Below, in pieces: positions 1 through 6,857 of a stretch of 64,000 nt of DNA (the stretch's first letter is position 1; each line of letters begins with the position of its first letter). Where the stretch lies: assembly GCF_041449215.1 (NCBI RefSeq), contig NZ_JBGNFV010000001.1, forward strand, positions 1 to 64,000, in the 5' to 3' direction. This DNA comes from Roseivirga sp. BDSF3-8 (GTDB taxonomy: Bacteria > Bacteroidota > Bacteroidia > Cytophagales > Cyclobacteriaceae). Both the position numbers and the translations under genes were made by a program. The notes beneath the pieces are model-generated. The model saw nothing but the letters and a program-made list of their open reading frames with translations. It did not search any database and was not told the DNA's origin.

Positions 1-136
1 AACAGGGAAGGAATTTTGGTCTATCCGATTGGTTTTATGGCCCGGAAGGTCTAATAGCCCTGATTATTAGTAGCTACTGCTTTTTAGTAAGCAAAAATTC
101 TGATACCTTATTAAGGATAAGTGGGCAATTGAGAAG

Positions 137-152
137 CTCAGCCATTGCTGAG
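137..152. repeat. Small hairpin upstream of precursor peptide
   Basis: Perfect 6-bp stem CTCAGC / GCTGAG with a 4-nt loop, about 45 bp upstream of the lanthipeptide-like start codon. It could be a 5' UTR or promoter-proximal structure. Bases 1-194 hold no convincing gene otherwise, and no clear Bacteroidetes -33/-7 pair was seen. Confidence 0.3.
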
Positions 153-194
153 TATGCTGTCCGCTTACGAGTTTTTAACTAAAAATTTCGAGCT

Positions 195-353
195 ATGAAA
201 AAAAGGAAAGTATCTTTAGCATCCCTGACGGTAAAAAGCTTTGTTACTAATAACGATTTAGATAACGATAGAACCAGGCAGCTTATCGGTGGTGGATCAA
301 ACTCCTACTGTAGGCCTTGTTTCTATACTGAGCAGAATTCTTGTTTGTGCTAA
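195..353 (+). CDS. Lanthipeptide-like (class I) precursor peptide
   Basis: A 52-aa ORF. The N-terminal leader (MKKRKVSLASLTVKSFVT, residues 1-18) has the charged start plus the L-x-V-K-S-F-V-T block that I recognise from Bacteroidetes class I lanthipeptide precursors (pinensin-type). Residues 32-34 form a Gly-Gly-Gly cleavage-like site. The core (35-52) has four Cys, at 39, 42, 50 and 52, with Ser 35, 37 and 49 and Thr 45 available for dehydration and ring formation. The expected product would be a ribosomally made, cleaved and exported peptide. No LanB/LanC, protease or transporter gene is visible in the window, so any such enzymes lie upstream of base 1 or act in trans. A terminator-like hairpin follows 75 bp after the stop. 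Family assignment rests on leader resemblance, and the ring pattern is unknown. Confidence 0.7.
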   Translation: MKKRKVSLASLTVKSFVTNNDLDNDRTRQLIGGGSNSYCRPCFYTEQNSCLC

Positions 354-427
354 TTATCAATGAGCTAAGGAAAACACTGGGCAGATTATAAGTTTTAAAC
401 GGGCATTGATGCCTTGGAAATAGAGAG

Positions 428-456
428 AGCCGCCCCATCTTAGGGGTGGCTGTTTT
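428..456 (+). terminator. Rho-independent terminator
   Basis: 9-bp stem AGCCGCCCC (428-436) / GGGGTGGCT (443-451) with one G-T pair and a 6-nt loop, followed by GTTTT. It lies downstream of the precursor peptide gene and probably ends its transcript. Confidence 0.7.
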
Positions 457-556
457 CATATATACGGGTGATGAAGGCAGAGATAAGGCAGTAAAAAGCC
501 ACCTAGAGGCTTTTTAAATTGATAGTGATACAATGGTTGGGCTACCGGGCAGGTAG

Positions 557-1015
557 TTATTCAAGAGGCAGTTCGTGGACACCTTTACGCCCATTCATAC
601 CAAGCCTTTTAAATTTGATGCCCGTGTCTTCAAAACTGAAGACGATGATTGCTGCAACTTTTTTGTTTGGTTTATCCCACTCTAAATCCCCATCGATGGT
701 TTGCTTCAGGTTTAATTTTTTTGATCTGACATTCGTATCATTGTTCAGGCTTAATAAGCATGAATTACCCCCTTTATCTACAATTATCTGAAGGGACAAG
801 GTACCACGAATGTTAAGGAATATCTTTTCGCCAAACGATTCTTTTAAAACCTTAAAAAGCTTTTCCTCACTTACTTTAGCAGTTATTGAATCGCTTTCGA
901 GGGTAAACCGGTCTGTATTACACCCATCGAATTTTTCAGGAAAAATACTTTGACTATAGGCTGTAACAGAGCCCAAAAGGGTTATGAGTAAAAAGCTTAA
1001 TTTGATCAGGTTCAT
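557..1015 (-). CDS. Secreted protein with TonB C-terminal-like fold
   Basis: 152 aa. A cleavable signal peptide covers about residues 1-21 (hydrophobic core, ending AYSQ). The rest reads like the TonB C-terminal/energy-transducer domain often found as small secreted proteins in Bacteroidetes: a G-T-L-S-L-Q-I-I-V-D-K-G-G strand near the middle, then a W-x-K/P segment (LEWDKPNKKV) and a final strand with F-S-F-E. There is no N-terminal transmembrane anchor or proline-rich spacer, so it is not a full TonB. It is probably periplasmic; partner unknown. It is convergent with the precursor peptide transcription unit and stands alone. The assignment is by pattern only. Confidence 0.5.
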   Translation of the reverse strand: MNLIKLSFLLITLLGSVTAYSQSIFPEKFDGCNTDRFTLESDSITAKVSEEKLFKVLKESFGEKIFLNIRGTLSLQIIVDKGGNSCLLSLNNDTNVRSKKLNLKQTIDGDLEWDKPNKKVAAIIVFSFEDTGIKFKRLGMNGRKGVHELPLE

Positions 1016-1184
1016 GAAAGGCTAATTTAACTGATACTAATACCCGGATAAATAAGGGCATATTGGCTGTATATGCAAGTTCTAATAGGTTTTCAGCCAA
1101 CTGGCAGTGGGTCTTTGTGAGATACAAATAAAAGCTTTCCGTGGTATTGGCTAAGTAGTATCAGTAATCCCTACTTTAGTATAG

Positions 1185-1724
1185 ATGAAAATAAAAACCA
1201 TTCAGCGTGCCAGCCGCTTTGCTATTATATGCGGTATTTTATCAATTAGATTTCTTGTTCCCTTCCTATTTATGGGCTTACATATAGCGGGTGTTACCGT
1301 ATCAGAACCTATATACAGCTCTTTATTAACTTTTTTTATAATAGGCATTCTTTCGGGATTGATATTATTAACCATCAATTTCAACTTATGGCCCGTAGAA
1401 ATGATCTATAAATTTGATGGCGAATTACAGTTTAAAGATGATTGTATATACGCCCATGGTAAGCAGCATAAGCTAACGAAGGACACCAAAATACATGCCC
1501 TCAATATATTTTTACCCAACGAAAACCTGGGGGAATCAGTCACCAATGGTGGTGAAAACTCAATTTCTTTAGTTAGAAAAGATGTTGTGGTTGTAGAGAT
1601 TAATTTTCTATTAGAGGATTCTGAACAACAGGCATACGTATCATTTCACCTCCGCAGGCTTAGTGATAGCGGTTACAGTGTATTAAATGAGCCTTATATC
1701 CCGGTGATCCGCAAATTTCGCTAA
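1185..1724 (+). CDS. Hypothetical membrane protein, two TM helices
   Basis: 179 aa, not recognised. Two hydrophobic helices lie at about residues 12-34 and 43-66, followed by a soluble domain of about 110 residues with a PH-like alternation of short strands (YKFDGELQFKDDCIYAHGK, then VVVVEINFLLEDSEQQAYVSFHL). The layout is short N-tail, helical hairpin, then cytoplasmic or periplasmic domain. No catalytic motif is visible. It is a single gene with about 170 bp of upstream and 300 bp of downstream non-coding DNA. The open frame, ATG start and coding-like composition support a real gene; the function is unknown. Confidence 0.55.
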   Translation: MKIKTIQRASRFAIICGILSIRFLVPFLFMGLHIAGVTVSEPIYSSLLTFFIIGILSGLILLTINFNLWPVEMIYKFDGELQFKDDCIYAHGKQHKLTKDTKIHALNIFLPNENLGESVTNGGENSISLVRKDVVVVEINFLLEDSEQQAYVSFHLRRLSDSGYSVLNEPYIPVIRKFR

Positions 1725-2022
1725 CGTCTCTCACTTATAGCTGTGGAAACCTGACATTACTTTGGTTATGTGCTAAAGGTTGTCCGGGGGAGGATTAGAC
1801 TAAAACTACGAAAAATTACTACTGGCTGGCTCAAAGTGTTTTTGTACGGGCTACAGGCTATGCTGTCTGGACTTGCGCGCTTCCCTTAGCACCAGGTGAG
1901 GAATCAACAGGGCCGTTCCCTTACTGTGTCCCCCCTCAAAAACCCCAAAAAAGCCAATTTCTGAATCCTGGACTGCCTAAATTCCGTGTGAGTTTGTATA
2001 TTCCCGCCCCAAAACAGCAACT

Positions 2023-3228
2023 ATGAACAGAGTACTAATAATAGGAGCCGGAGGAGTCGGCCATGTGGTAACGCACAAGGTGGCGGCTGTACCGGAAGTT
2101 TTTTCAGAGATCATGCTTGCCAGTCGTACGGTTAGTAAATGCGAGGCGATCGCTAAGGAGGTACGCGGCCGGTTTCCGGAGGCAAAGCTGCAAACGGCCC
2201 AGGTAGATGCGGATAATGTGCCTGAACTGGTGAAGCTTATCAAGGAGTTTAAGCCTGCGATGGTGATCAACGTGGCGCTGCCTTACCAGGACCTTACGAT
2301 CATGGATGCCTGCCTGGAGACGAAGGTGCACTACCTGGATACGGCTAACTATGAGCCGCGCGATGTGGCTAAATTCGAATACCACTGGCAGTGGGCTTAC
2401 CGCGAGCGTTTTGAGGAAGCGGGTATTATGGCGCTGCTGGGTTGTGGGTTTGACCCGGGTGTGACGGGCATCTTCACGGCTTACGCACAGAAGCATCACT
2501 TTGACGAAATCCATTACCTGGACATCGTGGACTGCAATGCAGGGGATCACGGACAGGCCTTTGCGACGAACTTTAACCCGGAGATCAACATCCGTGAGAT
2601 TACGCAGAATGGCCGCTACTGGGAAAACGGCGAGTGGAAGGAAACGGAGCCGCTGGAAATTCACCAGCCGGTAGATTACCCTAACATCGGGCCTAAGGAA
2701 TCGTACCTGCTCTACCACGAGGAGCTTGAGTCACTGACTAAAAATATCCCGCACCTGAAGCGTGCGCGCTTCTGGATGACGTTTGGGCAGCAGTACATCA
2801 CTCACCTACGGGTGCTGGAAAATGTGGGCATGACGGGTATCCACCCTATCAAGTTCAAAGGACAGGACATTATTCCGCTGGAATTCCTGAAAGCGGTACT
2901 ACCCGAGCCATCGAGTCTGGGCGAAGGATATGAAGGGCAAACGTCTATCGGGTGCCAGATCCGCGGACTGAAAGACGGAGAGGAGAAGACGTACTACGTG
3001 TACAACAACTGCGACCACGCGGAAACGTACCGCGAAGTGGGTGCACAGGCGATCTCTTACACAACGGGGGTACCGGCTATGATCGGCGCCAAGCTGATGA
3101 TGGAAGGCAAATGGATGAAACCGGGCGTCTATAATGTGGAGGAGTTCAATCCGGATCCGTTCATGGAGGAACTGAACAAGTACGGCCTGCCCTGGCACGA
3201 AAAGATCAATGAGGAGCTGGCGTTTTAA
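2023..3228 (+). CDS. Carboxynorspermidine synthase (dehydrogenase)
   Basis: 401 aa, full length for the family. The Rossmann dinucleotide motif GAGGVGHVV is at residues 7-15, followed by a saccharopine-dehydrogenase-like fold (ASRTVSKCEAIA, then VINVALPYQDLTIMDACLE). The overall sequence matches the carboxynorspermidine/carboxyspermidine dehydrogenase branch of the saccharopine dehydrogenase family. Known role of the family: NADPH-dependent reductive condensation of aspartate semialdehyde with diaminopropane or putrescine, giving carboxynorspermidine or carboxyspermidine. The next gene, 45 bp downstream, is the matching decarboxylase, so the two form an alternative polyamine operon in the cytoplasm. 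Both genes are clearly more GC-rich, with many CTG, ACG and GGC codons, than the AT-richer genes before and after. Whether the product is spermidine, norspermidine or homospermidine cannot be told from sequence. Confidence 0.9.
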   Translation: MNRVLIIGAGGVGHVVTHKVAAVPEVFSEIMLASRTVSKCEAIAKEVRGRFPEAKLQTAQVDADNVPELVKLIKEFKPAMVINVALPYQDLTIMDACLETKVHYLDTANYEPRDVAKFEYHWQWAYRERFEEAGIMALLGCGFDPGVTGIFTAYAQKHHFDEIHYLDIVDCNAGDHGQAFATNFNPEINIREITQNGRYWENGEWKETEPLEIHQPVDYPNIGPKESYLLYHEELESLTKNIPHLKRARFWMTFGQQYITHLRVLENVGMTGIHPIKFKGQDIIPLEFLKAVLPEPSSLGEGYEGQTSIGCQIRGLKDGEEKTYYVYNNCDHAETYREVGAQAISYTTGVPAMIGAKLMMEGKWMKPGVYNVEEFNPDPFMEELNKYGLPWHEKINEELAF

Positions 3229-3273
3229 CAGCGACTTGTCTTATTAGTATACGTCAAAAAGAGACATAGGTAG

Positions 3274-4413
3274 ATGCCCATTAACTTTGATCGTGTTCCT
3301 ACGGCGTGTTTTGTGCTGGATGAAGCCAAACTACGTCGCAACCTGGAAACCATGCGGTATGTGCAGGAGCAATCAGGCGCCCGGATTATCCTGGCGCTGA
3401 AGGGCTTCGCGATGTTCAGTGCTTTCGGCCTCATTAAGGAATACCTGCATGGTACCACGGCCTCGTCGCTACACGAGGCGCGGCTGGGCTATGAGGAGTT
3501 CGGCAATGAGGTACACGCCTACACGCCGGCTTACTTTGACAATGAGTTTGACGAACTGCTGGGCTACTGCAATCATATTACCTTCAACTCGCCGGCGCAG
3601 TGGGAGCGATTCCGGGGTAAGGTGCAGAGCAGTAATAAAAAAGTGTCCTGCGGTATCCGGATCAACCCGGAGTACTCGGAAGTGGAGACTGATCTGTACA
3701 ATCCCTGCGCGATTGGTACGCGCCTGGGGGTGACGGCGGATCAGCTAGGCAGCACCTTGCCGGAAGGTATAGAGGGGCTGCACTTTCATACGCTGTGCGA
3801 AAACGACTCGTATGCGCTGGAGCGCACGCTGCGGGTGATAGAGGACCGCTTTGGTCCGCTGTTGCACCAGGCGAAGTGGCTTAACCTGGGCGGGGGCCAC
3901 CTGATGACGCGCAAGGGCTATGACCTGGAGCATCTCATCGAACTTATACGCCACCTGCGGGAGACGTATGAGGTGGAGGTAACGATGGAGCCGGGCTCAG
4001 CGGTGGCCTGGGAAACGGGCTACCTGACGAGTACGGTAGAGGACATCATCGATAACCATGGCATTGGCGCGGTGGTGCTGGATGTGAGCGTCTCTGCTCA
4101 TATGCCGGACTGCATCGAGATGCCGTACAAGCCGCGGGTGCTGGGCGCACGCGATGCGGAGCCGGGTGAACCGGGCTATCGCCTGGGGGGACTTACCTGC
4201 CTGGCGGGTGACTATGTAGGGGACTACGCATTTGACGCACCCCTGCAAATTGGTGACCGGGTGGTGTTTGACGACATGATGCACTACACGATGGTAAAGA
4301 CGACGTTCTTTAACGGGGTGCGCCACCCGTCTATCGGCATCTGGCACGAGGACGATACCTTTGAGCTGGTCCGGAAGTTTGGCTATGAGGACTACCGGAA
4401 TAAGCTTTCATAA
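3274..4413 (+). CDS. nspC: Carboxynorspermidine decarboxylase
   Basis: 379 aa. This is a fold-type III PLP decarboxylase of the alanine racemase/DapDC superfamily. The likely PLP lysine is Lys43 in ILALKGFAMF; the HFHTLCEN segment and the LNLGGGH glycine-rich phosphate-binding loop follow in order, and CLAGDYVGDY contains the conserved catalytic-region cysteine. It matches NspC-type enzymes that remove CO2 from carboxy(nor)spermidine to give (nor)spermidine. It is co-directional with the synthase, 45 bp after it, and followed by a strong terminator, so the pair is a two-gene operon. The high GC of the synthase continues here and drops immediately after the stop codon. Confidence 0.9.
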   Translation: MPINFDRVPTACFVLDEAKLRRNLETMRYVQEQSGARIILALKGFAMFSAFGLIKEYLHGTTASSLHEARLGYEEFGNEVHAYTPAYFDNEFDELLGYCNHITFNSPAQWERFRGKVQSSNKKVSCGIRINPEYSEVETDLYNPCAIGTRLGVTADQLGSTLPEGIEGLHFHTLCENDSYALERTLRVIEDRFGPLLHQAKWLNLGGGHLMTRKGYDLEHLIELIRHLRETYEVEVTMEPGSAVAWETGYLTSTVEDIIDNHGIGAVVLDVSVSAHMPDCIEMPYKPRVLGARDAEPGEPGYRLGGLTCLAGDYVGDYAFDAPLQIGDRVVFDDMMHYTMVKTTFFNGVRHPSIGIWHEDDTFELVRKFGYEDYRNKLS

Positions 4414-4431
4414 CGGACTATGATATTATAG

Positions 4432-4464
4432 AAGCCGGCCTTTGTAAAAGGGCCGGTTTTTTTT
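4432..4464 (+). terminator. Rho-independent terminator after nspC
   Basis: 9-bp stem AAGCCGGCC (4432-4440) / GGCCGGTTT (4451-4459) with one G-T pair, followed by an eight-T run. A strong canonical terminator, 19 bp after the nspC stop. Confidence 0.9.
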
Positions 4465-4651
4465 GTTGCTATGGAGGTATATTGGGTGAGGTTAGTACTT
4501 AGCGTGCTGCCTCGTTATATCCCCCGGACGGGATGGTGGTGTTTCATAAGCGTTATTGCAGGCCTGCCAGGATGCGGGCCCAGCGAAAGTCGGGCCCTCC
4601 CCTTTCGTCTGAACGTTTGTACTTTATTATGGCTATAGTGGGCCGGAAGGG

Positions 4652-4983
4652 ATAGCCGTCAAGCTTAGAGTTGATCCAATGTAAATTACCCTCCCGGGAG
4701 CCGGGGTCGGGACCGACTCGGCCTCAAATGGCCATTTAGAACTCAAATAAAGATTCCGGAGCCGGGGTCTTTCAGACCGAGTACGCAGGCGACTGGGTTA
4801 GACTGTAGATATAAGCTGAAATAATGGATTATTGCTCCAGCTTTATACCCACCCCGGCCTGGGCTATTGCCATTCCAAAGTAAATTTCTGCGCCTGCCCG
4901 ACGTGTGCGTCCCCAGTCCCAAAAGGGGACTAACTTCTTATTAATTGATTTACAGTAATTTATGTGCTTAACTTGACGGCTAT
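4652..4983. mobile_element. MITE-like element, copy 1
   Basis: A 332-bp non-coding element. The left end reads ATAGCCGTCAAGCTTAG and the right end reads CTTAACTTGACGGCTAT, so the terminal 12 bp (ATAGCCGTCAAG) are a perfect inverted repeat. It is flanked by an exact 12-bp direct repeat GGGCCGGAAGGG at 4640-4651 and 4984-4995, which looks like a target-site duplication. The last ~140 bp (from about 4843) are nearly identical to the right end of copy 2 at 19583-19723, including a small hairpin AGTCCC/GGGACT. The first ~41 bp are also related to copy 2; the middle is not. It has no ORF of its own, so it would be non-autonomous. It lies between nspC and the hypothetical gene at 5187. Confidence 0.75.
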
Positions 4984-5186
4984 GGGCCGGAAGGGGGACT
5001 TATTTCGGTGCTTTGTATGGCTGTTGATAAAGGGGGCTTAAAGGCCCCAATGATATTGTCCTATTGAAGCTAGGCCCGCATTCGTATACCAGGCAGAAAA
5101 TGTTTAAGTAAGTATGTATGCTGACACAGAGGCATGTTCTCCGCCACCAATTTCCATTGTAACCTACTAATTTCGTATCATACACG

Positions 5187-5759
5187 ATGATCTATACCGG
5201 ATTAACATGCGGCTACCATTTTCTTCAAACTGCCACTGATGACGTAGACTTTTTTAGGCTAGTAGAACAGGTTCCGGAGGTGTTGGTTGGAAAAGCAGTG
5301 GCTGTAGTGAGTTTCGATTCTGGTCCTTTGAAGCCTGCGGCTGAGGAATACAGAGGTGGATGGACATATGATTCGAATGAAGTGGCTTACTTCCCCTATC
5401 TGAACGAAAAGGAGCTTTCAGAGAATATATTTGCTAACGGATATGACGAGTGGTACCTTTTTGACAAACTGACCAAACTGAAAAGTAGCCATGCATTTTG
5501 CAACTATTCGGCCTTTGGTCTGACGGGTGGAAATGCGGATATGGCTATGCGGGAACTGCAAGAGAAGTTTTGGCAGCAGATCATGACCAATAAGCCTAAC
5601 AGCTTTATCCTATACGGAGGTAATTTCATCTATGGAAGCATGGATGACGGGGATGTGAAACGGGTTTTGGAGGCTTTTTTGGGTGAGTGTGGTCCAGCGG
5701 GTAGGTCGGGGGAAAAGGCCAGCCCAAGTGGCCCAATGAAAGGAAAACCCCGCCCCTGA
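5187..5759 (+). CDS. Hypothetical protein with GC-rich tail
   Basis: 190 aa, not recognised. Residues 1-165 are compositionally normal: mixed alpha/beta, with a DEWYLFD motif near the middle and many aromatic residues. No signal peptide, transmembrane helix or catalytic motif is visible. The last ~22 residues (from ECGPAG) become Gly/Pro/Ser/Lys-rich, and the DNA there turns GC-rich like the following repeat region. The native C-terminus may therefore have been replaced by intergenic sequence, or the gene may read into a repeat. The start is an ATG following TAATTTCG, which loosely resembles a Bacteroidetes -7 element. MITE copy 1 ends about 200 bp upstream. Confidence 0.55.
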   Translation: MIYTGLTCGYHFLQTATDDVDFFRLVEQVPEVLVGKAVAVVSFDSGPLKPAAEEYRGGWTYDSNEVAYFPYLNEKELSENIFANGYDEWYLFDKLTKLKSSHAFCNYSAFGLTGGNADMAMRELQEKFWQQIMTNKPNSFILYGGNFIYGSMDDGDVKRVLEAFLGECGPAGRSGEKASPSGPMKGKPRP

Positions 5760-5804
5760 AGAGAAAAAGTGTGTCACCTTTTTTCTTCTATCCCCTCCCA
5801 GGGC

Positions 5805-5893
5805 ATAGCCGTCAAGTTAAGGAGGTAAAGAGTTTAAAAATAGCATATTAGCAATTTTCCACACTCGGGGAGCCTAGCCGACAAATTAAGAGG
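5805..5893 (+). repeat. Two solo MITE-type terminal repeats
   Basis: ATAGCCGTCAAGTTAAGG at 5805-5822 repeats the terminal sequence of the two MITE copies. A degenerate second version, CTAGCCGACAAATTAAGAGG, is at 5874-5893 in the same orientation. No matching inverted end was found nearby, so these look like solo ends or remains of further insertions. Confidence 0.5.
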
Positions 5894-5970
5894 GGAGTAC
5901 ACTGAAGTGATTACTCTCTTGCCACTTACTGCATGTACCACCGGAATGCCGGACCACCGGAATGCCGGAC

Positions 5971-6270
5971 CACCGAGAGTCGGACCACCGAGAGTCGGAC
6001 CACCGAGAGTCGGACCACCGAGAGTCGGACCTCCGAGAGTCGGACCACCGAGAGTCGGACCACCGAGAGTCGGACCTCCGAGAGTCGGACCACCGAGAGT
6101 CGGACCACCGAGAGTCGGACCACCGAGAGTCGGACCACCGAGAGTCGGACCACCGAGAGTCGGACCACCGAGAGTCGGACCACCGAGAGTCGGACCACCG
6201 AGAGTCGGACCACCGAGAGTCGGACCACCGAGAGTCGGACCACCGAGAGTCGGACCACCGAGAGTCGGAC
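5971..6270. repeat. 15-bp tandem repeat array, 20 units
   Basis: Twenty uninterrupted copies of CACCGAGAGTCGGAC. Two units (6031 and 6076) carry a single A-to-C change (CTCCGAG...). The array is preceded by two 16-bp variant units (CACCGGAATGCCGGAC, about 5939-5970) and ends into CTCCCCGAAATAAAAC. Because 15 is divisible by 3 and the unit has no stop codon, long open frames appear on both strands (PPRVG, TTESR, HRESD and GGPTL-type pentapeptides). None has a credible start, flank or partner, so I treat the array as non-coding. It sits in a 1.1-kb GC-rich gene-free stretch (5760-6857). Confidence 0.95.
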
Positions 6271-6308
6271 CTCCCCGAAATAAAACACGCCTTCGCGTTT
6301 TTATTTCC

Positions 6309-6330
6309 CCCCTCCTGGGCCCAGGAGGGG
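6309..6330. repeat. 22-bp perfect palindrome
   Basis: CCCCTCCTGGG directly followed by its exact reverse complement, with no loop. It lies 40 bp after the tandem array, next to T- and A-rich flanks. It could be a cruciform, a bidirectional terminator remnant or a protein-binding site. Further GC-rich imperfect inverted segments run to about 6480. No gene was seen up to 6857; a weak hairpin AACCCTT/AAGGGGTT lies near 6619-6641. Confidence 0.6.
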
Positions 6331-6857
6331 AATTATTTGTGCCTTGCACCAATGGGGGCTGGGTCGGGGGCAGAAACTCCTTCCGTGTTTTAGGGAAGGT
6401 GGCGGGGCCAGCCAGGCCGGGCCAACCAGGCGGGGCCTCCCTGGCCGGGCCTCCCCTACCGGGAATGTCTGGCCTGTTTTTATTAAGAAGAGATTTCTCG
6501 CATCCACTTCGTCCGGAATGAGCTTCATAGGTAAACCGTCCGGGGTATGATCTGCCAGGAAAGGGATTGAAGATCGACATACTATCATATTATGCGAGTT
6601 ACGACAGTAAACAGGTAACCCTTAAATAAAGGGGTTATTATACCTGCACATCGTATAGTTCTATTTTATAATTTTCAGCATAAAAATCATTTCCCACTTC
6701 ATCTTCAACAGGCTACATGCTGAAGACTTAAAAAATATGGTGCCGGATGGCATTATTAATTTAATAACATAAAAATTATAATTAAAAAATTAACTATAAC
6801 AAGGTTACAAATCAAAATTGTATAAATGAATACTACAAAAATTAAAATTATAACACT

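Noticed and set aside
5971-6270. Possible CRISPR array
   Set aside because: The 15-bp units are directly adjacent with no spacers, so it is a minisatellite.
5834-6580. Long open frames on both strands with pentapeptide repeats (GGPTL, PPRVG, TTESR, HRESD)
   Set aside because: They arise because the 15-bp tandem repeat contains no stop in several frames. The flanks have no coding character, no credible start and no family resemblance.
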